NCBI GenBank assembly: GCA_002009475.1
Contig: AYTS01000192.1
Coordinates: 1 to 59,982, forward strand
Reading direction: 5' to 3'
Source: Candidatus Brocadia carolinensis
Lineage (GTDB): Bacteria > Planctomycetota > Brocadiia > Brocadiales > Brocadiaceae
DNA: 59,982 bases
Shown here: in pieces, positions 18,895 to 27,285 of the stretch
How positions within the stretch are numbered: the stretch's first letter is position 1
Layout of the letters: every line of letters starts with the position of its first letter
The notes under the pieces: model-generated
Database searches by the model: none
Seen by the model: the letters and a program-made list of their open reading frames with translations, nothing else
Told to the model about the DNA's origin: nothing
Translations under genes and position numbers: made by a program

Positions 18895-19428
18895 ATGAAA
18901 AGTGCTTTGTACTGGTTTCTCATGGCAGTATTTCTGGTACATTTGCCCCCCCTCGTTGTCTCCGGTGTCGAAGTGGGGAGCACCTTTGTTGATTTTAACC
19001 TGGAAGACCCGCAGGGAAAGAAGTATTCAAAACCTTATTTACACGGTAAGATAACCCTTGTTGTTTTGCAAAGCAAGACAACCCTCCAGGATGCAATCCG
19101 TTGTAAAACCGAGTTAAAAACGACGATCCCGGATAATTCGCTGGTGCAGATGATTTCGATCATGGATCTGAGGAAGAGACCTGCACTGATTCCAAAAGGG
19201 GTGCTTAAGTCAAAAATTTCAGCTCAAGACCAGACGTCAAAAGATATTCCTTTTCTTTTGGACTGGGATGGCGCTGTAACCAAGGCGCTTGGAGGGGTGG
19301 ATAACACATGCAAAATACTGGTTGTTGATCCGGCGTTAAAGGTAGTCTACCATCAGGAATATCATAAGCCGCCAATCGATGCTGAAATAAAATCCTTAAT
19401 AACCCGGTTATCAGGCGAACAAAAATAA
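18895..19428 (+). CDS. Exported thioredoxin-fold-like protein without active Cys pair
   Basis: From the ATG at 18895 the protein has a clean signal (MKSALYWFLMAVFLVHLPP...VSG). It then has a domain opening VGSTFVDFNLEDPQGKKYS, typical of AhpC/TlpA-like folds, with KITLVVLQSKTT where CxxC would normally follow. A late DNTCKILVVDPALKVVYHQE strand fits a thioredoxin core. The missing CxxC argues against disulfide exchange. An in-frame ATG 87 bases upstream (18808) would bury the signal and is disfavoured. Confidence 0.6.
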   Translation: MKSALYWFLMAVFLVHLPPLVVSGVEVGSTFVDFNLEDPQGKKYSKPYLHGKITLVVLQSKTTLQDAIRCKTELKTTIPDNSLVQMISIMDLRKRPALIPKGVLKSKISAQDQTSKDIPFLLDWDGAVTKALGGVDNTCKILVVDPALKVVYHQEYHKPPIDAEIKSLITRLSGEQK

Positions 19429-19660
19429 GCCCTTTGGCAGGAGGGTGTTGGTCCTGACCCATCATTTCACGAAAAAAACTTTTTTAGAGTCGTGACGACG
19501 TTATGAAGAATACCGTGCAGGAGAGAAAGCACGTTTCTGGATGCGTTTGTAGAGTTTATCGAGGCTGCATCGTCTGATAAATCCTGTATCGGTTAACACC
19601 GCAACCTTATATTAGGAACTGTTATTCTTCCCTCCGCATTATCCGCCCCCATTCTTCTTT

Positions 19661-20164
19661 TCAATCAACATTTACTGATAAATACATCTCATGCCATGCA
19701 AAGCCGCCATGAGTTGATTTTGATTTTCCCCCATACAGAAAACCATATTTTTGATAGTAGGGAATGAGGTTAGTTTTGCAAATCAAGAGGATTTTCTCCT
19801 TTTTCATGTCTTTTGATATGCCAATAAATTTTGACATGAGTTCTTTGGAAACCCCGCTCCCCTGAAATTCCGGCAAGACTGCCAAAGAATAGATGACGAT
19901 ATTTTTCCCGTCTCTCACATGTCCCACCATGTCCTTGAATGCCTCGTCCGTTATATCCTCTCTGTTTGTTGATCCGCTGTTAATCATCCCCATGATTTGC
20001 CCGTTCGATTCAGCAACGAGAAATCCCTCAGGATACATCTGTATGCGCTTCTGAATCTTTTCCCGTGATGCTGCATCCGATGTATAACAAACAGACTCGA
20101 TGGCATAACAGGCATCTAAATCGTGTTCCGTAACATGTCGAATTTTTGTAGGAAGCATAACCAT
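19661..20164 (-). CDS. GNAT-family N-acetyltransferase
   Basis: Single-domain acetyltransferase of 167 residues. The acetyl-CoA loop is VLPEFQGSGVSKELMSKF (about residues 97-114), with IRHVTEHDLDACYAIE at the N-terminus and PYYQKYGFLYGG in the final motif. HGGFAWHEM near the end is typical of the arylalkylamine-type subgroup. Substrate unknown. It lies 8 bp downstream of the RCC1 gene on the same strand. The roughly 230-base gap to the right end of the plus-strand cluster holds nothing recognisable. Confidence 0.85.
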   Translation of the reverse strand: MVMLPTKIRHVTEHDLDACYAIESVCYTSDAASREKIQKRIQMYPEGFLVAESNGQIMGMINSGSTNREDITDEAFKDMVGHVRDGKNIVIYSLAVLPEFQGSGVSKELMSKFIGISKDMKKEKILLICKTNLIPYYQKYGFLYGGKSKSTHGGFAWHEMYLSVNVD

Positions 20165-20172
20165 GGACCCGC

Positions 20173-21330
20173 TTAATGGCTGATTACCTGCACCGGCGCG
20201 TTTCTATTTGAGGTAGAACCGTCTCCCAGTTGACCATTTTTGTTTAATCCCCATGCCCAGATCGTGCCGTCGGATTTTAAGGCCAGGCTATGTTGTCCAC
20301 CGCAAGAAAGTGAAGTAACATGCTCAAGTTTTTTCACGAGGGCGGGTACTCCTCTAGCTGCAGCAGTCTCATCACCCAACTGACCCGGATTATTACCTCC
20401 CCACGCCCAGACGGTGCCCTCTGATTTCAGAACAAGGGTATGATCCCCACCGCCGGCGATTGCAATAACATCCTTAAGCCCATCCACGGGATACGGAGTG
20501 CTTCTGCCAGCGATTGAACTATCTCCCAACTGCCCATACTGGTTAAATCCCCAGGTCAGAACGACACCGTTGTTCTTCAGGACAATGCTGTGATCTCCTC
20601 CACAATTGATACCGATGACACCGTCGAGTCCGCTGAGCGGAACAGGGATTGCCCTGTCAGTAGTGGAGCCGTCTCCCACCTGGCCGTATTTGTTAAGTCC
20701 CCAGGCCCAGATCGTACCATCTGCCTTACGGGCAAGGCTGTGATATCCTCCGCCTGCAATGGAGACGATGTTGGCAAGCGCCCGTGTCTGTACCGGTGTG
20801 TGCCTGTCGGTCATAGTCCCGTCCCCTAATTGCCCGTATGAGTTTCGCCCCCACGTCCAGACCGTTCCGTCTGACTTCAGGACGATACTATGTTGCCCCT
20901 TTGTGGCAATTGCTGTAATGCCGCAAAGATCGTTCATATGCACCGGCGTATTCCTGCTCTTTGTTGTGCCATCTCCCAGTTGTCCCGCCCAGTTGCCTCC
21001 CCAGGTCCAGACCGTGCCATCCGTCTTTAAGGCCATACTGTGCCACACCCCTCCTGCAATTGCAGCAACATTCCGCAAATCCTTGACCTGTACTGGTGTC
21101 TTCCTGTCGGTATTTGTTCCATCACCAAGCTGACCGTGGATATTTAAGCCCCATGCCCAGACCGTGCCGTCGGATTTCAGAGCCAGGCTGTGAAAACCTC
21201 CACATGATATCTGCTCGACAGTCGATGCAGAAACAATCATGCCGGAAAGCAAATACAGGATAAACGAAATTACCAGCACATATAACATGTTAAGCCTGGC
21301 GTGCATAAAGATCACCCCTGTCTTCCTCAT
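20173..21330 (-). CDS. Secreted RCC1-repeat beta-propeller protein
   Basis: Seven tandem RCC1 repeats of about 50 residues, each with the pattern [28 protein letters not shown], predict a seven-bladed propeller. A signal peptide ends around residue 36 (MIVSAST). The repeats are highly alike in DNA as well as protein, suggesting recent internal duplication. Bacterial members are mostly extracellular binding or structural proteins; no partner is apparent. The start could be the first ATG (21330) or the one at residue 9. Confidence 0.88.
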   Translation of the reverse strand: MRKTGVIFMHARLNMLYVLVISFILYLLSGMIVSASTVEQISCGGFHSLALKSDGTVWAWGLNIHGQLGDGTNTDRKTPVQVKDLRNVAAIAGGVWHSMALKTDGTVWTWGGNWAGQLGDGTTKSRNTPVHMNDLCGITAIATKGQHSIVLKSDGTVWTWGRNSYGQLGDGTMTDRHTPVQTRALANIVSIAGGGYHSLARKADGTIWAWGLNKYGQVGDGSTTDRAIPVPLSGLDGVIGINCGGDHSIVLKNNGVVLTWGFNQYGQLGDSSIAGRSTPYPVDGLKDVIAIAGGGDHTLVLKSEGTVWAWGGNNPGQLGDETAAARGVPALVKKLEHVTSLSCGGQHSLALKSDGTIWAWGLNKNGQLGDGSTSNRNAPVQVISH

Positions 21331-21391
21331 AGAAAACTATGTCATAATTATAAAGAATACAAAAACGTGAGGTAATGGAAAAGGAATGTGA

Positions 21392-21418
21392 TATAATATA
21401 CCTCAGAAACTGAGGTAT
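21392..21418 (+). promoter_or_regulatory. -10 box with adjacent operator-like palindrome upstream of amylase
   Basis: A perfect TATAAT (21392-21397) is followed at once by a 9-bp inverted repeat, ATACCTCAG / CTGAGGTAT, separated by AAA (21398-21418). No good -35 box is visible. A dyad at the expected transcription start is well placed for a repressor controlling the amylase gene 53 bp downstream. Confidence 0.5.
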
Positions 21419-21470
21419 GGCAACGGCATATTGATAGGGTAACCGTTATCAAATAAGGAGGACTACAACT

Positions 21471-22802
21471 ATGGGTGTTATTATGCAGGCTTTTTACTGG
21501 GACTGTCCTAAATTGGAAAACCGGGAGTATCAATGGTGGAATTACCTGAAGGATAAAGTTTCTTCATTGAGCAGCGTTGGTTTTACCGCGCTGTGGCTGC
21601 CTCCTGCCAATAAAGGGGCGAATATTAATGGTGTGTCAATGGGATACGATCCCTACGATTATTATGACCTGGGCGACATCGACCAGAGAGGTTCCACAAA
21701 GACCTGGTTCGGTTCAAAAAATGAGTTGATTGATTTAATCAGGATTGCTCATGAAAACCGGATGGAAGTTTATGCCGATCTCGTTTTGAACCACAACAGC
21801 GGCGCTGATGGTGATGAAGTCAATCCAATCGATGGTACGAAGAGATGGACTAAATTCAACCCGAAGAGCGGAAAGTTTCCGAGGAACTGGAAGTGCTTTC
21901 ACCCTTCACTTTATGAAACCTGGGATGACATGATCTTTGGAGGTATGCCTGACCTTTGCCATAGGAATCCGCAGGTCTATACGGAACTCCTGGAGTATGC
22001 GCGGTGGCTTCTTGAGGAGATAGGATTCGATGGATTCCGGTATGATTGCGTAAAGGGGTATGGAGGCTGGATGGTTCGCGCCATTCAGGAATTACGGGGT
22101 ATCAGGAAAGAGAAAGGATATAAACCTTTCGGTGTTGGTGAGTGCTGGGATAGTGACCGTACTATCCGCGACTGGCTTGATGAAACGAATGCCTGGTCGG
22201 ATAATCCGGTTAGCGCCTTTGATTTTCCCTTGAGATACCGGCTGAGAGATCTATGCCAGGTGTATGGGTACAGCCTAAAACATCTCACCAAGAGCGGAAC
22301 ATTGTTGAGAGACGTACCTTCTCAGGCTGTCACCTTTGTGGAAAACCATGATGTCGTACGAGACGACCCGATCATAACAGATAAAATGCTGGCGTATGCC
22401 TTCATACTGACACACGAAGGCTATCCGTGCGTATTCTGGCAAGATTATTACACCTGGGGTCTTGGACAGGAGGATTCTGCAGGCGGTATCGCCGCACTGG
22501 TGAGGGCACACGAAGATCATGCCGGCGGTTCCACCTCGATTCTGCACGTGGATGACGATCTGTATATCATGCAGAGAAACGGTTGGGACAGCCAGAGAGG
22601 TTTGATCTTTGTGCTGAATAATCGCGGAGATTGGAACGGAGTTCCGGTTCAGACGCAATGGAAGAATACAAGATTTATTCCTGTGGCATGGCACGGGAAG
22701 AATGACGCGGCGACTCCTCAGGAAAAATGGACACAGGAGGACGGTTGGGCTGATTTCTGGGCTCCGCCAAGAGGCTACGCCGTTTACGTTCCACAATTCT
22801 GA
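21471..22802 (+). CDS. Alpha-amylase, GH13 family (intracellular type)
   Basis: Hydrolyses alpha-1,4-glucans. GH13 motifs are complete: DLVLNH (about 103-108), GFDGFRYDCVKGYG with nucleophile Asp192, VGECWD with acid/base Glu224, and FVENHD with Asp294. The short form (443 residues), absent signal peptide and order MQAFYWDCP...WNYLKDKVSSLSSVGFTALWLPPANKG resemble the archaeal/plant-type subfamilies. This suggests turnover of stored glycogen in the cytoplasm. Ribosome site AAGGAGG lies upstream of the ATG. Confidence 0.92.
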   Translation: MGVIMQAFYWDCPKLENREYQWWNYLKDKVSSLSSVGFTALWLPPANKGANINGVSMGYDPYDYYDLGDIDQRGSTKTWFGSKNELIDLIRIAHENRMEVYADLVLNHNSGADGDEVNPIDGTKRWTKFNPKSGKFPRNWKCFHPSLYETWDDMIFGGMPDLCHRNPQVYTELLEYARWLLEEIGFDGFRYDCVKGYGGWMVRAIQELRGIRKEKGYKPFGVGECWDSDRTIRDWLDETNAWSDNPVSAFDFPLRYRLRDLCQVYGYSLKHLTKSGTLLRDVPSQAVTFVENHDVVRDDPIITDKMLAYAFILTHEGYPCVFWQDYYTWGLGQEDSAGGIAALVRAHEDHAGGSTSILHVDDDLYIMQRNGWDSQRGLIFVLNNRGDWNGVPVQTQWKNTRFIPVAWHGKNDAATPQEKWTQEDGWADFWAPPRGYAVYVPQF

Positions 22803-22929
22803 ACATGTTTCTCTTGCCACAAAAGGAGTTGATACCAGGCACCATCTAACGCAGAAGGCTCTGAATTTACCAAACTGAAAAGAGAACGCCTTGTGATTCA
22901 GGCCTTCGGCGACTTATTTAAAGCGAACG

Positions 22930-23014
22930 TCGAACCGCAGAATAAGGAATATCGAATGGTGAAGTAAAGTACTTTATCACTCAACATTCCTTGTTCGATA
23001 TTCGTTATTCGGCG
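22930..23014. repeat. Inverted repeat of ATTCG-rich type
   Basis: GAATAAGGAATATCGAATGG faces CATTCCTTGTTCGATATTCG and TTATTC around a 20-base loop, giving a long stem. A similar TTTGATATTCGTATTTCGAA stretch lies at 25-50. The 490-base gap 22803-23296 holds this plus copies of families C and B. Confidence 0.55.
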
Positions 23015-23029
23015 TACTGCTTTTCAATG

Positions 23030-23158
23030 TAGAGCGGCGAGGCTCGTCGCTCTACAACCGCAGCTTTTAAAATTCCTTAACGTTAATTAGGCCTTTGTCG
23101 ATTCCCCCCTGTTTCCCCCCCCGTAAACTTGGGGATTATGGGGGGTAATTGAAACTCC
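23030..23158. repeat. Families C (copy 4) and B (copy 5) side by side
   Basis: AGAGCGGCGAGGCTCGTCGCTC (family C core, to about 23055) is followed by CCCCCCCGTAAACTTGGGG, ATTATGGGGGGTAATTGAAAC (family B, 23091-23158). Confidence 0.65.
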
Positions 23159-23296
23159 TTACCCTCAGGCTATCGCGAAGATAAGATGGCGAATGAAATA
23201 AGGGTGAGACTATATTTTTGTTTTTTTAGTATTTTTATGATTTAATATACCCGACAAAGCAAAGACCATTTTCATCACTTTTGGAGGGATAGAACC

Positions 23297-23464
23297 GTGG
23301 ATATCTTAAAACAGGTAGCCGAACTGAAAGAGTTTTTAGGAAAGATTTATTGCTTTATTGAGGACAACGAAGATTCATTCAAAGACGGCGTTGCGGCGGA
23401 AGATATGAAGAATGAAACCTGGAAATGGATGCAGGAACTGGCCAAATTCCTGCCCGAGGTGTAA
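23297..23464 (+). CDS. Small acidic protein, 55 residues
   Basis: Begins at GTG with TGGAGGG nine bases upstream and encodes MDILKQVAELKEFLGKIYC, then a highly acidic helical stretch and ends KFLPEV. There is no membrane segment or signal. The strong ribosome site and helix-like composition (heptad Leu/Ile spacing) support a real small gene. Function unknown. It lies 120 bp upstream of hutU on the same strand. Confidence 0.55.
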   Translation: MDILKQVAELKEFLGKIYCFIEDNEDSFKDGVAAEDMKNETWKWMQELAKFLPEV

Positions 23465-23584
23465 GGGAACGAATTTTACCTTTTGGACACAGATGAATCA
23501 TAATAACACCAACGGTGATAAGGTGGTTATCAGCGTATCTCTGAGAAAATCTGTGTTCGGCTTTCATACGGGATATATACAGCA

Positions 23585-25270
23585 ATGACGCGACCAATGT
23601 TTTACGAATTTAGATCACAGACCTCTATTAAGGCAATCAGGGGAACTACCCTTACGTGTAACAACTGGGATAGTGAAGCAGCCTTGCGGATGTTGATGAA
23701 TAATCTTGATTCAGAAGTAGCTATTCAGCCGGAAGAACTCATTGTCTACGGGGGTGCTGGCCGTGCAGCAAGAAATTGGAAGGAATATCAGAGAATCGTA
23801 AATACCCTGAAAACACTAAAAAAAGATGAGACCCTCTGCGTTCAGTCCGGCAAACCGGTGTATATTGCCAAAACCCACGAGTGGGCGCCGCGCATTGTTA
23901 TTGCGAACTCAAACCTCGTTCCTGCATGGGCAAAACAGGATGTCTTTGACCAATATGATGAACTGGGACTTACTATGTATGGCCAGATGTCTGCCGGAAG
24001 CTGGATTTATATCGGCACCCAGGGCATCTTGCAGGGGACATACGAAACCTTTGCCGCCCTTGCCAGAAGGGCGTTCAATTCAGAAACCCTCAAGGGTAAA
24101 TTTGTGCTTACAGCAGGTATGGGGGGTATGAGCAGCGCTCAACCATTGGCCGTTACCATGAATGAGGGAACTGTTCTGTGCATAGAGGTGCGGAAAGAGC
24201 GCATAGAGAAAAAGGTCAAAGAGGGGTATTGTGATAAGCTGACTCACAGTCTCGACGAGGCGCTTCATTGGATACTGGATGCCAAATCCCGGCAATTGCC
24301 GTTGTCTGTCGGTTTAGTGGGAAATGCCGCGGAAATCCATCCGGAACTGGTAAAGCGGGACATTGTTCCCGATGTCGTGACGGACCAAACCCCCGCCCAC
24401 GATCTGATGTCGTATGTGCCGGTTGGTGATATGAAGGAACTCGACAAACTCAGGGAAAGGAATAAGCGAGCTTATAAGGAAAAGGTTTTAGATGCTATTA
24501 TTGATCATGCAAAAGCCATCCTTGACATGCAGAGGAAGGGAGCCGTGGTTTTTGACTATGGCAACAATCTGAGGTCTCAGGCAGAAATGGCGGGAGTATC
24601 TATGAGGGACTCTGATGGCCGTTATTGGTATCCGGGCTTTGTGCCCGCATTTATACGGCCTTTATTTTGTCAGGGAAAAGGACCATTCAGATGGGTGGCA
24701 TTATCAGGCGACAAGGCCGATATTGAAAAAATCGATGATGCAGTTGTCCAAAATTTTCCTGATGATCCCTCTTTGGGAAGGTGGATAAAGCTTGTCCGGG
24801 AAAAAGTACCGCAACAGGGACTCCCTGCCAGGATTTGCTGGTTAGGATACGAAGACCGCGCAAAGATGGGTTTGATAATCAACGACATGGTGAGAAGAGG
24901 TATCGTCAAAGCGCCCGTAGTTATTGGCAGAGATCACTTTGACTGCGGGTCTGTGGCATCCCCCTATCGCGAAACGGAAGATATGAAGGACGGCAGCGAT
25001 GCCGTTGCCGACTGGCCGCTGATAAACTTTGCCTTGAATGCCATAAATGGCGCCAGTTGGGTAAGTTTTCATCACGGGGGCGGTGTGGGTATTGGCAATT
25101 CGCTTCACGCTGGCATGGTCATTGTGGCAGACGGCACAAAAGAAAGAGACGAACGTCTCGAAAGAGTCTTGACGGCAGATCCGGGGGTTGGAATTGCCCG
25201 ACACGCGGATGCGGGGTATGAAGAGGCCATAATGGTAGCCAAAAAGAAGGGGATACTAATACCCGAATAA
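23585..25270 (+). CDS. hutU: Urocanate hydratase
   Basis: Second enzyme of histidine degradation, converting urocanate to imidazolonepropionate with tightly bound NAD. At 561 residues it matches the family. Signatures are [58 protein letters not shown] and [23 protein letters not shown] (containing the conserved Cys). [16 protein letters not shown] differs slightly from the commoner MGYSQHSG. No hutH, hutI or hutG lies in the window, so this copy is an orphan here. Confidence 0.95.
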   Translation: MTRPMFYEFRSQTSIKAIRGTTLTCNNWDSEAALRMLMNNLDSEVAIQPEELIVYGGAGRAARNWKEYQRIVNTLKTLKKDETLCVQSGKPVYIAKTHEWAPRIVIANSNLVPAWAKQDVFDQYDELGLTMYGQMSAGSWIYIGTQGILQGTYETFAALARRAFNSETLKGKFVLTAGMGGMSSAQPLAVTMNEGTVLCIEVRKERIEKKVKEGYCDKLTHSLDEALHWILDAKSRQLPLSVGLVGNAAEIHPELVKRDIVPDVVTDQTPAHDLMSYVPVGDMKELDKLRERNKRAYKEKVLDAIIDHAKAILDMQRKGAVVFDYGNNLRSQAEMAGVSMRDSDGRYWYPGFVPAFIRPLFCQGKGPFRWVALSGDKADIEKIDDAVVQNFPDDPSLGRWIKLVREKVPQQGLPARICWLGYEDRAKMGLIINDMVRRGIVKAPVVIGRDHFDCGSVASPYRETEDMKDGSDAVADWPLINFALNAINGASWVSFHHGGGVGIGNSLHAGMVIVADGTKERDERLERVLTADPGVGIARHADAGYEEAIMVAKKKGILIPE

Positions 25271-25320
25271 GGTTTGAAGGAGCAATTTTGTTTTTTTGAA
25301 AAATTCGCACCTTTACAGAG

Positions 25321-25620
25321 TATTACGGTGTAAAAACTTCATTCCCCATTCCCCGTTTTTACGAGGATAAGTTTCATATGGACATGTTTTTGTAAGTTTT
25401 CTCACAATGCTATTTATCCCTTATCAGGAGGAATAGATTGTTTATGAGAAAAAGATTGCTTCGCGGAGTTTACCCTGAGCTACGCAAATGTGCTCGCAAT
25501 GACAACGCACCATACGTCATCAAAGCATATTCCGTGTCATTGCGAGGGGTCTTTTCCGAAGCAATCTCCCCGCTTTCACAACGAAGAATTGGGTACGGCT
25601 TTGCTGCTGTATATAATGCA
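25321..25620 (+). repeat. Dispersed repeat family A, copy 5 (with internal insertion)
   Basis: ATTACGGTGTAAAAACTTC is separated from TTTTTGTAAGTTTTCTCACA by about 45 foreign bases. The rest follows the family A order through CTTATCAGGAGGAATAGATTG, AAGATTGCTTCGCGGAGTTT and GAAGCAATCTCCCCGC. It fills most of the gap between hutU and the pterin dehydratase gene; the remaining 170 bases show no gene. Confidence 0.75.
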
Positions 25621-25793
25621 CACGGAACAGAATACTATAGCGTGGGAATGTCCCCCACTGGCGGGGGAACAGAGGGTAGATATTTCCAGCACAAACTGTC
25701 CACAAGGGACTTCGTTGTGGACTCGCCGAACGATCGGCGCTCTCTTACTCAAAAACTAAATTGCTATAAAAAACTTTTACGGAGGATATAACT

Positions 25794-26123
25794 ATGTCTG
25801 ACCTATCTTCAAAAACATGTGTGCCGTGTAAAGGTGGAGTGCCGCCTCTGAGAGGAGAAGCACTTCTGGCGCTGCAAAGGCAAGTACAGGGCTGGGATGT
25901 TGTGGAAGAACACCACCTGTTCAAGACCTTTAAATTCCCTGACTTTCGCAAGGCCCTTGACTTTGTCAACCGTGCAGGGGAAGTTGCCGAACAGGCGGGA
26001 CACCATCCGGTAATCACCTTTACTTGGGGAAAGGTAGAGATTAAAATTTATACTCACAAGATCAATGGATTGACAGAGAGTGATTTTATTCTGGCAGCCA
26101 AAATTGACGCTCTGACCAGATAA
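25794..26123 (+). CDS. phhB: Pterin-4-alpha-carbinolamine dehydratase
   Basis: Recycles 4a-hydroxytetrahydrobiopterin and can act in molybdopterin or folate metabolism. At 109 residues it has the family core GWDVVEEHHLFKTFKF, FVNRAGEVAEQAGHHPVITF (the catalytic His-His), WGKVEIKIYTHKINGLTESD. The N-terminus carries CVPCKGGVPPL, common in this family. The AGGA ribosome site is seven bases before the ATG. No aromatic amino acid hydroxylase is nearby. Confidence 0.93.
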   Translation: MSDLSSKTCVPCKGGVPPLRGEALLALQRQVQGWDVVEEHHLFKTFKFPDFRKALDFVNRAGEVAEQAGHHPVITFTWGKVEIKIYTHKINGLTESDFILAAKIDALTR

Positions 26124-26199
26124 TTTTCTCCGTACTGCTTTGGTTCCCCTTTTTTAGCATTGCTTTATTAAAAATCAAGAAATCCGAGGACATACTTGT

Positions 26200-26913
26200 G
26201 TGAAGGCGATAATATTTGATATGGATGGAGTGCTCGTCGATTCCATGTCCTATCATGCTGAGGCATGGGAAATCGTGCTGAAAACGGAAGGAATCAACAT
26301 TGATAAGAAAATTATTTACGAGCTTGAAGGTGCAAATTCCTGGCAGGTAAGTGATATCATACTGAGGCAACATGGCCGAATTCCAACAGAATCAGAGATA
26401 CAAGAACTTAGTCATAAAAAACTGGCAATTTTCGAGCAGATAGAACACGTAAGACCCTTCGATGGTGTAACAGAGCTCCTTGAAGCGCTGAAGCCAAAAT
26501 ACAAACTTGCAGTTGTCTCCGGCTCTAACAGAAAAACAGTACAGACAACACTCAACACCTTTTTTCCCGGAATCTTTACCGTCATCGTTGATGGAGAAGA
26601 AACCAGAATAGGCAAACCGTCACCGGAGCCTTATCTCCGTGCCATAGAAAAACTTGATATTCCAAAGAGCCACTGCCTCGTCATTGAAAATGCCCCCCTT
26701 GGAATACGTTCAGCGAAAAGCGCTGACTTGCGATGCATAGCTATTACCACATCCCTCGACAAGGAATGCCTGAAAGAAGCAGACATCGTTGTTAATAACC
26801 ATGAGGAATTAAGAAGATTTATTGAAAAAGAAGGAGTACGAGAGGATAACCAGGAGGACATCCATTCTAATATACCATACAGCAGCGAAGCCGCACCCAA
26901 TTTTCCGCTGTGA
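26200..26913 (+). CDS. HAD-superfamily phosphatase/phosphomutase (beta-PGM-like)
   Basis: Cytoplasmic hydrolase with all HAD motifs: DMDGVLVDS (nucleophile Asp at residue 7), VVSGSNR, GKPSPEPY and IENAPLGIRSAKSA. The cap domain order matches beta-phosphoglucomutase and phosphoglycolate phosphatase relatives, so a sugar phosphate is the likeliest substrate. The start is GTG (26200). The last roughly 15 residues (NIPYSSEAAPNFPL) are encoded by a family A repeat, which also provides the stop; the native C-terminus has been replaced. Confidence 0.85.
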   Translation: MKAIIFDMDGVLVDSMSYHAEAWEIVLKTEGINIDKKIIYELEGANSWQVSDIILRQHGRIPTESEIQELSHKKLAIFEQIEHVRPFDGVTELLEALKPKYKLAVVSGSNRKTVQTTLNTFFPGIFTVIVDGEETRIGKPSPEPYLRAIEKLDIPKSHCLVIENAPLGIRSAKSADLRCIAITTSLDKECLKEADIVVNNHEELRRFIEKEGVREDNQEDIHSNIPYSSEAAPNFPL

Positions 26914-27052
26914 AAGCGGGAGATTTCTTCAGAAAAGACCTTCGCAATGACACAGACTAAGCCTTTGATGACATATGGTGCGTTGTCATTGCGGGCACAT
27001 TCGCGCTGCTCAGTGTAAACTCCGCGAAGCAATCTTTCTCTCATAAACAATC
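26875..27052 (-). repeat. Dispersed repeat family A, copy 6 (lacks the poly-A end)
   Basis: CATACAGCAGCGAAGCCGCA through GGAGATTTCTTCAGAAAAGACC and GCGAAGCAATCTTTCTCTC. It begins inside the HAD gene and ends before the GlpX-like gene; about 230 further bases hold nothing clear. Confidence 0.7.
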
Positions 27053-27285
27053 TTCCACATCTCGCACTCATATGCTACTTGCATTCCCTTACTGTATGTG
27101 CTAAACTCTTTCCACATACGGTTTTTTTTTACCGGTTCTCCCAGTAAGCAGCTATCTCTCCTGTCCGCTGCTGATGAAATGAATACTATTGTTATCCTTG
27201 CGGCAGAATTAGCGCCGGTTAGGCGGCTTAGTGTAAAAAAAGCGTGCTCCCCTCGCATTTGTTACTTGAACAGAGCAAGAAAACG

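Noticed and set aside
22820..22970. Short frame ending KEYRMVK before the amylase-hutU repeats
   Set aside because: No start or ribosome site, and its end lies in an inverted repeat.
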